Shown: positions 1 to 6,867 of the stretch, in pieces | Layout: each line of letters starts with the position of its first letter | Numbering within the stretch: the stretch's first letter is position 1 | NCBI GenBank assembly: GCA_023254055.1 | Contig: JALQYN010000063.1 | Location: forward strand, 1-47,995 | Origin: Polaribacter sp. | Lineage (GTDB): Bacteria; Bacteroidota; Bacteroidia; Flavobacteriales; Flavobacteriaceae | DNA: 47,995 bases | Direction: 5' to 3' | Translations under genes and position numbers: made by a program | The notes under the pieces: model-generated | Seen by the model: the letters and a program-made list of their open reading frames with translations, nothing else | What the model was told of the DNA's origin: nothing | The model's database searches: none

Positions 1-82
1 CTCCACACATTGAGTAAAGAATTTCGTTGCTAAAATCCCAATCAGTATATTCGGTTTTGTCAATAAATTCTTTGTTAATCAT
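1..82 (-). CDS. Partial hypothetical protein (N-terminus only)
   Basis: Reading the minus strand from an ATG at 82 gives an open frame of 27 codons (MINKEFIDKTEYTDWDFSNE...) that runs off the left edge. The codons look like normal coding sequence. Just upstream, at 131-330, lies a cassette-like inverted-repeat element, and the next two genes have the same strand and spacing. It is therefore probably the next member of the small accessory gene strip. The family cannot be named from 27 residues. Confidence 0.5.
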   Translation of the reverse strand, partial: MINKEFIDKTEYTDWDFSNEILYSMCG

Positions 83-130
83 TATAATTTAGTCAAATTA
101 TTTGTTGTGAAACGCACTGTTTTTAGCTTA

Positions 131-330
131 CGCACAACGGTCTTGTATATGGCTCGTAGCGTGTAAATTAGCGATTACTTTTCGGTTAAGCACGAGCCGA
201 ATTTTTTAATTTTCTTATTTCCTTTTTTTATCAATAAGCCAAATTAAAAAATTTGGCGGACTCACAAATATGCCTTAACTTTTAATTAAGCAACTGACTA
301 GCTATGAGCTATATACGTTGTTATATGTAG
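131..330. repeat. Cassette-like inverted-repeat element R1 (attC-like?)
   Basis: The outer arms are about 134-160 (starts ACAACGG) and 301-323 (ends ACGTTGTT); they pair imperfectly over about 22-25 bases. A second, inner inverted repeat has 17-base arms at 196-212 and 241-257 with one mismatch. The whole could fold as a long single-strand hairpin. The stop codon of the neighbouring DUF3050 gene (302-304) lies inside the right arm. The AAC...GTT ends and position at the 3' end of a gene recall integron attC sites, but the canonical RYYYAAC/GTTRRRY cores are not exact, so the assignment is inference. Confidence 0.5.
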
Positions 331-1099
331 GCTTTTTATTCTGTATTAAATCAGATATAGCATTCCAAAGTTCAATTCGTTTTTCTAATGATTGTTTAGC
401 TACAGTTAGTGTTTCATTCCATTTTTGCTCATCATCTTTACATAATTCAGAAATCATCTCAAGAGATAGAGGACCGTGTTCATCTCCGTCAAGTTCAATG
501 TGTCGTTCGAGATAGTAATTTATTTTGCTATATAATTTGTTTTCAGAATCTGAATTTTTAAGAATTTCAATAAACATATCTGGAATAACGTCTTCTCGCC
601 CAAACGTAAATGCAGAAGCTACGAGGTGTGGCTTATTTGTTTCAATAATCGAAAATGTGAATTTAACAAAATCAGCTACTCTGTTATCGACATTAACTTG
701 ACTAAAACAATAGTCAACTGAATTTCCCAATTCAATAAGCTTAATAAAATCATTGATTTCATTCGTATTTCCATTTACTTGGAGCATAGCATCTAAATAC
801 ATCTCAAAATGACTCTTTGGTTCTCCCAATTCATTAATGTCACTTTCCTCTCCGTGAACAATTTCATTTATAAATCTTGATAGTTTTGCGTTTTTTGGTG
901 GTGTCCAAGGTGTTTGAACTTTAGTGAGATTTATTTGAAGATTTTTTAAAAGAGACATAAAATCCCATACTGCAAATATGTGATTTTCCATAAAAATTTT
1001 CACGTCATTAATGTTACGTAAACTTTCATAAAGTTTATGATTTTTCAATTCATTTCTTAATTCAGAAATCTCATTTTCTATATACTCTATTTTATTCAT
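302..1099 (-). CDS. DUF3050 family protein (heme-oxygenase-like fold)
   Basis: A 265-residue protein matching the DUF3050 pattern: an N-terminal helical stretch, then [20 protein letters not shown] and [14 protein letters not shown] (about residues 20-55), the PWTPP segment, and [20 protein letters not shown] (about 83-102). DUF3050 proteins belong to the all-helical heme-oxygenase-like superfamily; several His and Glu residues (H83, E85, H97, H162-type positions) could bind a metal, but the reaction is unknown. No signal peptide. The last codons and TAG stop lie in repeat R1, and repeat R2 lies about 150 bp upstream of the start, so the gene sits in a cassette-like unit. Confident on family, not on function. 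Confidence 0.8.
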   Translation of the reverse strand: MNKIEYIENEISELRNELKNHKLYESLRNINDVKIFMENHIFAVWDFMSLLKNLQINLTKVQTPWTPPKNAKLSRFINEIVHGEESDINELGEPKSHFEMYLDAMLQVNGNTNEINDFIKLIELGNSVDYCFSQVNVDNRVADFVKFTFSIIETNKPHLVASAFTFGREDVIPDMFIEILKNSDSENKLYSKINYYLERHIELDGDEHGPLSLEMISELCKDDEQKWNETLTVAKQSLEKRIELWNAISDLIQNKKPTYNNVYSS

Positions 1100-1249
1100 T
1101 TTTTAATTTATCTATTCACTATAAGTGTTGTATGTTGCAAATTTAATGCTATAAAATGAAAATGTATTTAATCATTAATAAATATAATAAATGATTAAAT
1201 AGCTAAAAGTTTTAGTAATCAAGAAAAGTATTTAGCTCTCGGTTAGCTT
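1100..1249. other. AT-rich intergenic stretch with possible -7 box
   Basis: This leader of the DUF3050 gene holds no ORF. On the minus strand TAAATTTG at 1145-1138 matches the Bacteroidetes -7 consensus TAnnTTTG, about 40 bases before the start codon. I see no clear -33 TTTG at the right distance, so the promoter call is weak. Confidence 0.25.
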
Positions 1250-1314
1250 GCATATAACGGTTTGGCTATGGGGTGTGTCCCGCAGGGCATGCACTATAGC
1301 CGTTGTTGTGTGTA
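1250..1314. repeat. Cassette-like inverted-repeat element R2
   Basis: A 65-bp imperfect palindrome. The left arm starts ATAACGG (1254-1260) followed by GGCTATGG (1264-1271). The right arm has CTATAGCC (1294-1301) followed by CGTTGTTGTGTG. A short inner CCC-GCA-GGG stem sits in the middle. It ends 4 bp from the stop codon of the DUF1801 gene, so again the element is at the 3' side of a minus-strand gene. Its outer ends match those of R1 and of the short element at 1777-1796. Cassette-attachment function is inference. Confidence 0.55.
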
Positions 1315-1317
1315 GCT

Positions 1318-1758
1318 TTATTTATCATATTTCTTCCTGCAAGAGCACTCGTTATGTTCATTTATGTATTTTATAGACTCTATACAAAGTTCTTTGAGAA
1401 CTGGAATATTGATGTCTGCAAGTTTGTTAGCATAAATACAGGCTTTTCCCATTTTGAATTTTCCGAGGTCAGTTATGATTGAATTACTTTTTTCTGTGTC
1501 AGAATAAATATAGAGCGAAAAGGCTGCCTTTCTCGGGGAGAATCCAAGAATGGGAGCATCGCCTTCGTGTCCGCTTTCGTATTTGTAATGATAACTACCG
1601 AAGCCGATAATTGTCGGTCCCCACATTTTGGGTTCTTCGCCCGTAATGTCGTGTAGTATTTTTATCAATTCGTAACTGTCCTTTTTCTTTTGTTCTGAGT
1701 TAGCAAATGAGTTTATAAACTCGTAGACATCCTCGTCTGTTTCTTTCGTTTTTGCCAT
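1318..1758 (-). CDS. DUF1801 domain-containing protein
   Basis: A 146-residue protein, taking the ATG at 1758 (MAKTKETDEDVYEF); an upstream in-frame ATG at 1782 would add eight unconvincing residues and overlap the repeat at 1777-1796. The family signature is clear: MWGPTIIGFGSYHYKYESGH, then GFSPRKAAFSLYIY, then LGKFKMGKACIYANKLADI and a C-terminal helix with ECSCRKK. DUF1801 is a small YdhG/FraH-like fold whose function is not established. Repeats lie on both sides, R2 just past the stop and a collapsed copy just upstream of the start, as expected of a mobile cassette. Confidence 0.8.
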   Translation of the reverse strand: MAKTKETDEDVYEFINSFANSEQKKKDSYELIKILHDITGEEPKMWGPTIIGFGSYHYKYESGHEGDAPILGFSPRKAAFSLYIYSDTEKSNSIITDLGKFKMGKACIYANKLADINIPVLKELCIESIKYINEHNECSCRKKYDK

Positions 1759-1776
1759 ATCACTTGTATTTAAGTT

Positions 1777-1839
1777 ACACACAACTCGTTATATACTTAT
1801 ATTTTATGACGTTATCCCGACTTATTTTCCGGATAACGT
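1777..1839. repeat. Collapsed cassette-end element R3 plus adjacent hairpin
   Basis: At 1777-1796 ACACACAAC is followed after two bases by GTTATATAC. These are the two outer ends of element R2 (read on the minus strand) brought together without the centre. Right next to it, 1809-1817 and 1831-1839 form a perfect 9-bp inverted repeat (ACGTTATCC / GGATAACGT) with a 13-base loop and no T-run. Together they mark the boundary between the accessory strip and the M28 peptidase operon. Confidence 0.4.
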
Positions 1840-1904
1840 TACTTTTTATGAATCTTATCAAGTTGATGTTAAAGATACTAAAAATTAAAAAATGCCTACT
1901 TTTA

Positions 1905-3530
1905 TTATTTATCTCTAGCCGCTTTAAATTCACTGCCCTCATACCATTTCGGAAAATAATCTTCGTTTGCCAACTTAGCACCTACATTATAAAACAATTG
2001 TAAGTCTAATCGTACCCCACTTAATTCTGTAGTTTCTGCATTGTATGCATCAGAAGGTTGGTGGTATTTGTTTTTTTCATAAAATGCATTGTATGCTTTT
2101 ATCTCTTCAATACTTTTATCAAATCCTTCATAAGAACCACTTGCGTACAAAGCAGGAATTCCGATTTTAGCAAAATTAAAATGATCAGATCTAAAGAAAT
2201 AGCCTTTTTCTGCTACTGGGTCTGGTATGATGTATCTGTTTTGTTTTAAGGCCGCTGCTGCTGCATATTCGTCCATCTCAGATTGTCCGTACCCTGTAAT
2301 CGTTAAGTCTTTCATCATACCAGGGCTGTCTAGTGCATCAATATTAATATTTGCTACTGTTTTTTTAGGATTAAAAATAGGGTAGGCTGCATAATATGCA
2401 GAACCTAACAAGCCTTGTTCTTCTCCTGTAACTGCCATAAATACAATAGAGCGTTTTGGTGCTTTTCTTTTTTTAAAGGCTTCTGCAATGGCTAACAAAC
2501 CAGCAGTTCCAGAAGCATTGTCTACCGCACCATTGTAAATAGAGTCGCCATCAATGGCTTTTCCTACACCAAAATGATCCCAATGCCCAGAGTAAATAAT
2601 GAATTCATCTTTTCTGTCGGTTCCTGGTATCATGGCAACCACATTCTTAGATACGTCTTTTTTGAGGGTGTTTTTAATAGCTACCGACACGTTTAGTCCT
2701 AACGGAACAGGTTTAAAATCTTTATTTCTTGAAAGCGATTTATATTCTTTTCCTTTTAATGTTGATATGGCAAACATTTTTTCAGCACTTTCTCCACTCA
2801 TCCAAGATTCTACATTTAATTGTGGTGCATCACTTTCTACAATCAATCGAGCACCACTCCATCCAGATTCTACTACATTCCAACCATAAGAAGCTGGTTC
2901 TGTATCATGAATGATGATTAAGCCTGCTGCTCCTTGTCTTGCCGCTTCTTCGTATTTGTATGTCCAACGTCCATAGTAGGTCATTTCGTTTCCTTTAAAC
3001 AAGGTAGAGTCTCCAGATTTAAACCCAGGGTCGTTAATTAAAACGACTGCAGTTTTTCCTTTCCAGTCGATGCCTTCATAATCATTCCAACCATATTCTG
3101 GAGCAACAATTCCGTATCCTGCAAACACCAATTCAGAGTTTTTAAGGTTTACGTCTGTTTCAACTTTATTGGTGGTTGCCACAAAATCTTTTAAAGCTTT
3201 TAAATTGATGCGTCCTTTTTTGCCAGCAATCGTCATGTTTTCAGAAGGAGTTCCAGTAATTTCTACCATCGGTACATTTTGAAAAAAACTGTTTCCATTT
3301 CCAGGCACAAGTCCTAGTTTTTCAAATTCGTCTTTTAAATAACTGATGGTCTTTACTTCGCCTTCTGTAAACGGTTTTCTTCCTAAAAAATCATCAGAAG
3401 CCAAACGTTCTATATGTTTTGCAAGAGTTGCTTGGTTTACTTCTATTGTTTCAGAAGCATCTTTTTTGTTGTTACAACTTGTAAATAAGACTACACCAGC
3501 TACTGCCAATATTTTTAAAGTTTTTTTCAT
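1905..3530 (-). CDS. M28 family zinc metallopeptidase lipoprotein with PA domain
   Basis: A 541-residue exported peptidase. A type II signal peptide ends at the lipobox cysteine C19 (LFTSC), so it should be lipid-anchored in the envelope. A PA-like insert spans about residues 125-270. The co-catalytic di-zinc M28 core follows: SGHWDHFG (H and D), NGAVDNASG (bridging D), TGEEQGLLGS (catalytic E), INIDALDSPG (D) and RSDHFNFAK (H). All expected ligands are present, so it is probably an active aminopeptidase scavenging peptides. It is the last gene of a minus-strand operon, 26 bp after the class V aminotransferase. Substrate preference cannot be told. Confidence 0.9.
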   Translation of the reverse strand: MKKTLKILAVAGVVLFTSCNNKKDASETIEVNQATLAKHIERLASDDFLGRKPFTEGEVKTISYLKDEFEKLGLVPGNGNSFFQNVPMVEITGTPSENMTIAGKKGRINLKALKDFVATTNKVETDVNLKNSELVFAGYGIVAPEYGWNDYEGIDWKGKTAVVLINDPGFKSGDSTLFKGNEMTYYGRWTYKYEEAARQGAAGLIIIHDTEPASYGWNVVESGWSGARLIVESDAPQLNVESWMSGESAEKMFAISTLKGKEYKSLSRNKDFKPVPLGLNVSVAIKNTLKKDVSKNVVAMIPGTDRKDEFIIYSGHWDHFGVGKAIDGDSIYNGAVDNASGTAGLLAIAEAFKKRKAPKRSIVFMAVTGEEQGLLGSAYYAAYPIFNPKKTVANINIDALDSPGMMKDLTITGYGQSEMDEYAAAAALKQNRYIIPDPVAEKGYFFRSDHFNFAKIGIPALYASGSYEGFDKSIEEIKAYNAFYEKNKYHQPSDAYNAETTELSGVRLDLQLFYNVGAKLANEDYFPKWYEGSEFKAARDK

Positions 3531-3556
3531 GAATACAGTATGTTTAAATGATTGAA

Positions 3557-4855
3557 TTAATTAGTTGTTATCTTTTTTAATGCCAATAGTAAATTATCGA
3601 TTTCTTTAAAAGTATTAAATATAGCAAACGAAACCCTAATTGCGTCTAAATTATTTTCATAAATTCCTCGTAAGCGAATTTTGTATTGGCTGTTAATTTG
3701 TTGGTTGAGTTTCAAATTGTCTTTGCTTTTAATTCTAAAGGTGAGCATAGAGGCAGAAAATTCTTCACTTTCTGGAGTTAGAATTTCTATTCCAGGAATT
3801 GCAGAAAGCCCTTTTCTAAAGTAAATGGAAAGCTCTCGTCCACGTTTGGCAACGTTTTCAATTCCGATGGTATTTATAAATTCTATGGCACTCCTTAAGC
3901 CCAAAGAAATAGCCGTGTTTCTGGTTCCGTATTCTTCTCTTTGTACAGAATCTCTGTATTCCATGGTGAGGTTGTTCAAATCAAATTTACTATCTGAATA
4001 GGCGCCCGCAAAAACCGGATTTAGTTTTTTAATCCATTTTTTATTCATGTAAAACACACCTGTTCCTTTTGGTCCAAACAACCATTTATGTCCGCTACTG
4101 GTATAAAAATCTACATCCATGTCTGTTAAATCAATCGGAAACATTCCTAATGCTTGCGCTCCATCTACACAAGAGTAAATGTTTTTATTTCTGCAAAAAG
4201 CAGCAATTTCTTTCACCGGTAATTTCATTCCGTTTGTACAGGTAATGTGAGAAAACGCAATGGCTTTTGTTTTTGAAGTTACTGCGTTTTTGATGATTTT
4301 GAGATTTTTTTCTCCGTCCAAATCTAAGTCGATTAATTTTACAATAACACCCAAATCTTTTTGCAATGCCATCCATGGTGCTGCTCCACCAACATGTTCA
4401 TGCGTGTTGATAATTACTTCGTCACCAGCTTTTAAACGCAAGGTTCTGGCAATGATATTCATACCTTCTGTGGCGTTTCTAATGACTGCAATTTCATCTT
4501 CAGAGGTGTTTAAAAATTTGGCTATTTGTGTATGTGTTTTTCCGGTTAAATGATGTCCGTGACTGCACGTAGTTTCTAGTTCTTCAATAGTTTTACAAAC
4601 CGTATCAATCACCATTCTTGGAGATGGACCTAAACTTGCGGTGTTTAAATACTGTCTGTTTTTTGGAAATAAAAATTGTGCTCTAATTTTTTTCCAATCG
4701 ATTTTGTCGTAGTTGCTATTTTCTAACTTGAATTCTGAATCTAAGTTGACAGATTCAAGCGAATTGTTTGCTTGTAAAATCGGAATTCCGACTGTATAAA
4801 ATAAACCACCTAAAATACTTTTTTGAAGAAAACTTCGTCTTGTTGCTTTTGACAT
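3557..4855 (-). CDS. Exported class V aminotransferase (PLP-dependent)
   Basis: A 432-residue fold-type I PLP enzyme. The N-terminus MSKATRRSFLQK carries a twin-arginine motif followed by a hydrophobic stretch, so export by Tat of the folded, cofactor-loaded enzyme is likely. The PLP-binding lysine is in SSGHKWLFGPKGTG; HEHVGG and CVDGAQALGMFPID are the other class V hallmarks. The closest recognisable relatives are isopenicillin-N-epimerase-like and cysteine-desulfurase-like proteins, but the substrate is not determinable. It lies between DUF6090 (1 bp before the start) and the M28 peptidase, suggesting joint periplasmic amino-acid or peptide processing. Confidence 0.87.
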   Translation of the reverse strand: MSKATRRSFLQKSILGGLFYTVGIPILQANNSLESVNLDSEFKLENSNYDKIDWKKIRAQFLFPKNRQYLNTASLGPSPRMVIDTVCKTIEELETTCSHGHHLTGKTHTQIAKFLNTSEDEIAVIRNATEGMNIIARTLRLKAGDEVIINTHEHVGGAAPWMALQKDLGVIVKLIDLDLDGEKNLKIIKNAVTSKTKAIAFSHITCTNGMKLPVKEIAAFCRNKNIYSCVDGAQALGMFPIDLTDMDVDFYTSSGHKWLFGPKGTGVFYMNKKWIKKLNPVFAGAYSDSKFDLNNLTMEYRDSVQREEYGTRNTAISLGLRSAIEFINTIGIENVAKRGRELSIYFRKGLSAIPGIEILTPESEEFSASMLTFRIKSKDNLKLNQQINSQYKIRLRGIYENNLDAIRVSFAIFNTFKEIDNLLLALKKITTN

Positions 4856-4856
4856 T

Positions 4857-5678
4857 TTAGTAGCTTTTTATGAAATTGTCTTCCAATATTTGTATAATCT
4901 TTTCTGCATCTTTTATAAGACGAGGTAATTCTGCATTATACCGAACTTTTAGGTAACTTTTCAATTCTACATAGGCATTGATTGCTTCATCTAATTTAGC
5001 TCTGTCTCTATCAATAAAATCAATTTTTTGCTGTTTCATAGCGATAAAACCTTTAATATTTGAGTAATCTTTAATTCGTAATGAGTCATCATTATCAAAT
5101 TTCACAATTGTTAAAATCCTATCATACTTGTAATTATAGTTTACTACTTTTCTCATTAATCTTCGAGCATCCAATTTAGCCTCAATATCTTGTTGGTAAT
5201 CTAAATCCATGTGCTTTGTAAAAGCTTCGTATTTGACTAATAAATTAACCAAACTGTCATTTTTAAAATAATTTAATACGCCAGAAGATTTTATTTCTTC
5301 AAAAGAAGCTCTATTCCATGAAAAAGGTTTGTAGCCATCATCTATTGAAAGTATAAATAGATCGAAATTTGTCATTTCTTTTATATCTAAATTTCTGCTA
5401 TAATTTGTTAAACTATCTAAAACCAAATGTGAAACTCTTGCTTGCCGTTTTATGATCTTAACTTTCTTAATATCTTCTTTTAAGTCGGCTACTAAAGCTT
5501 TTGCGTATGTTGCTATTTGAGCTCTCTGTTTTCGTTCTTCATTCCAATTACTGACTTGAAGTGCAATTAATATTCCTATAACAACCAATATGATTTCTCC
5601 AATTGCATATTTAAAGTACTTGCCCGTTTTGTTTTGTTCCATAAGGTTGTAGCGTATATGTCTAAAAAACTTTATCAT
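4857..5678 (-). CDS. DUF6090 family membrane protein
   Basis: A 273-residue protein with the DUF6090 start: MIKFFRHIRYNLMEQNKTGKYF, then one transmembrane segment (about residues 27-46, GEIILVVIGILIALQVSNWN), and a charged mostly helical domain with coiled-coil character. Function is unknown; the family is abundant in Flavobacteriia and often multicopy. It is translationally close to the aminotransferase (1-bp gap) and preceded by a short ORF with a similar N-terminus. Confidence 0.85.
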   Translation of the reverse strand: MIKFFRHIRYNLMEQNKTGKYFKYAIGEIILVVIGILIALQVSNWNEERKQRAQIATYAKALVADLKEDIKKVKIIKRQARVSHLVLDSLTNYSRNLDIKEMTNFDLFILSIDDGYKPFSWNRASFEEIKSSGVLNYFKNDSLVNLLVKYEAFTKHMDLDYQQDIEAKLDARRLMRKVVNYNYKYDRILTIVKFDNDDSLRIKDYSNIKGFIAMKQQKIDFIDRDRAKLDEAINAYVELKSYLKVRYNAELPRLIKDAEKIIQILEDNFIKSY

Positions 5679-5690
5679 AGTTTAAAATAA

Positions 5691-5792
5691 TCATTTATTA
5701 AGTCCGCAAGCGGCTATCTTCTCCAAATGTCCACTGGACATTTGATTTTGTTTTACAAAATTATGCTTCGATAAACTAAAGAGTTTAATCAT
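5691..5792 (-). CDS. 33-aa leader-like ORF resembling a truncated DUF6090 N-terminus
   Basis: Reading minus from an ATG at 5792, the frame encodes MIKLFSLSKHNFVKQNQ, which aligns with the start of the downstream DUF6090 protein (MIKFFRHIRYNLMEQNK, 7 of 17 identical). It then switches to MSSGHLEKIAACGLNK and stops, 12 bp before the DUF6090 start. The region around both start codons is also similar (AAACTATGAT in both). The second half is encoded by a near-perfect palindrome (5724-5744). It is either a decayed duplicate or a translated leader; I cannot tell which. Confidence 0.4.
   Translation of the reverse strand: MIKLFSLSKHNFVKQNQMSSGHLEKIAACGLNK
5724..5744. repeat. 21-bp perfect palindrome
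   Basis: Arms CAAATGTCCA (5724-5733) and TGGACATTTG (5735-5744) flank a single base. The palindrome lies within the short ORF upstream of DUF6090 and has no T-run, so it is not a simple terminator. It may be the core of a dispersed intergenic repeat. Confidence 0.6.
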
Positions 5793-5820
5793 AGTTTGTT
5801 GTTGTTAAAAGCGTATTTCT

Positions 5821-5851
5821 CAAATATTTATAAATATAAGAAAAATACAAA
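5821..5851 (-). promoter_or_regulatory. Possible promoter of the DUF6090 operon
   Basis: On the minus strand TTTG (5851-5848) is followed after 19 bases by AATATTTG (5828-5821), one mismatch from the Bacteroidetes -7 box TAnnTTTG. It lies about 30 bases upstream of the 33-aa ORF. Confidence 0.35.
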
Positions 5852-5854
5852 CGC

Positions 5855-5881
5855 AAAAAAGCCATTGAATTTTCAACGGCT
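5855..5881 (-). terminator. Orphan intrinsic terminator, minus strand
   Basis: AGCC-TTGAA / TTCAA-GGCT stem (5860-5881), one mismatched pair and a 2-base loop, followed on the minus strand by a six-T run (5860-5855). There is no recognisable minus-strand gene between it and the terminator of the gene at 6117, so what it terminates is unclear. Confidence 0.55.
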
Positions 5882-6065
5882 CTCTTGATTTGATTTTTTA
5901 ACAGCTGTTACAACACTTTTTGTATATGAGCCAATTACTTGTATTGTTTATTATGTGTTCTCGATACTATTTTCTCCTTTGGTCGAAAATCACTCGAACT
6001 GAGAGGTACCTATGTCACATCGAGTGATTCTGTGTAAACAGAATTGTATCGAGATGTTTTAAAAC
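5882..6065. repeat. Non-coding stretch with nested inverted repeat
   Basis: No gene is seen here. It carries a nested inverted repeat: outer arms CTCGATAC (5960-5967) and GTATCGAG (6046-6053), inner arms AATCACTCGA (5988-5997) and TCGAGTGATT (6020-6029). The TGTCAC-TCGAG motif resembles the element at 33249-33273, suggesting a dispersed repeat family. Minus-strand frames near 5890-5935 are short and lack a start after in-frame stops. Confidence 0.5.
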
Positions 6066-6092
6066 TAAAAAAGCCGCTACAATGTAACGGCT
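6066..6092 (-). terminator. Intrinsic terminator of the DUF4369 lipoprotein gene
   Basis: A GC-rich hairpin with AAGCCG / CGGCTT arms plus TAC/GTA (6071-6092), followed on the minus strand by a T-run at 6072-6066, 24 bp past the stop codon. Confidence 0.75.
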
Positions 6093-6116
6093 TCGAATAT
6101 TTTATAAAAAGAGCAA

Positions 6117-6824
6117 CTATTTTTTAGTTTCAGACTTCTTAATATCAGCAATAAATTTTTCTAATTTTTTACCATACAACGACTTCTTAACTTCTTGTGA
6201 TAACGATTTGTTAATGGTATCTAGCCATTTTACATTAGCGTTTACCAATTCTGTTAGTGCCAAGTATGGCGCGACATGGTTGTCCTTGTTGTTTAGTGCA
6301 AAGTTTACCGTTACCATATAACGTCTTCTCAACAAGCTTTCATATTCTTTGGTAATGATGTCTACAGAATCTTTATTGTTTGATTTTTGTGCGTAAAATT
6401 TACGTTGAATTAAATCTAAATTCTGATCGTTAAAGCGTCTAGATATTTTTGTGTAATTGTTTAAGATATCTTGATTTTTAGATCCTGTAATCGTCGGATT
6501 TAAACCAAACTTAGCAACATCATCGGTAATGTTAATGATTCCTTTGTCTGCAAAAAAAGTAATGTATTTGTTGGTGGTATTGCCATCAAAAGTAAGATAG
6601 TACATTTCTGGTTCCTCTACATTTGCAGTAAGTGTAAATTGGTCACTTCCTAAAACAGAAACAGAATCGATGGTTTTTAAAATAGTATCTTTTTCTATCT
6701 TTTGTAAATACAAGGTTCCTTTTTTCAATCCATTTATCTGACCGTTTACAATCATATTTCCTTCTTTTTTAGAAGAACATGAGGCAATGAGTATAGCGAA
6801 ACCTAAAACAAGTAATTTTTTCAT
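6117..6824 (-). CDS. DUF4369 domain-containing lipoprotein
   Basis: A 235-residue lipoprotein: signal peptide with lipobox cysteine C16 (LIASC), then the DUF4369 beta-domain (about residues 24-130; VNGQINGLKKGTLYLQKIEKD, FTLTANVEEPEMYYLTFDG) and a helical C-terminus. In this phylum DUF4369 usually precedes a thioredoxin-like domain in periplasmic redox proteins; here no thioredoxin CxxC is present and the protein stops after the helical part, so it is a stand-alone version. Its own terminator follows. Function unknown. Confidence 0.82.
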   Translation of the reverse strand: MKKLLVLGFAILIASCSSKKEGNMIVNGQINGLKKGTLYLQKIEKDTILKTIDSVSVLGSDQFTLTANVEEPEMYYLTFDGNTTNKYITFFADKGIINITDDVAKFGLNPTITGSKNQDILNNYTKISRRFNDQNLDLIQRKFYAQKSNNKDSVDIITKEYESLLRRRYMVTVNFALNNKDNHVAPYLALTELVNANVKWLDTINKSLSQEVKKSLYGKKLEKFIADIKKSETKK

Positions 6825-6867
6825 TTGTAAAGTGTAATTTTTGCGTTTGCAAATATGCGTATTTCTA

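Noticed and set aside
1752-2003. 83-codon plus-strand frame near the DUF1801/M28 boundary
   Set aside because: AT-rich, overlaps the M28 gene and the repeats, and shows no protein-like pattern.
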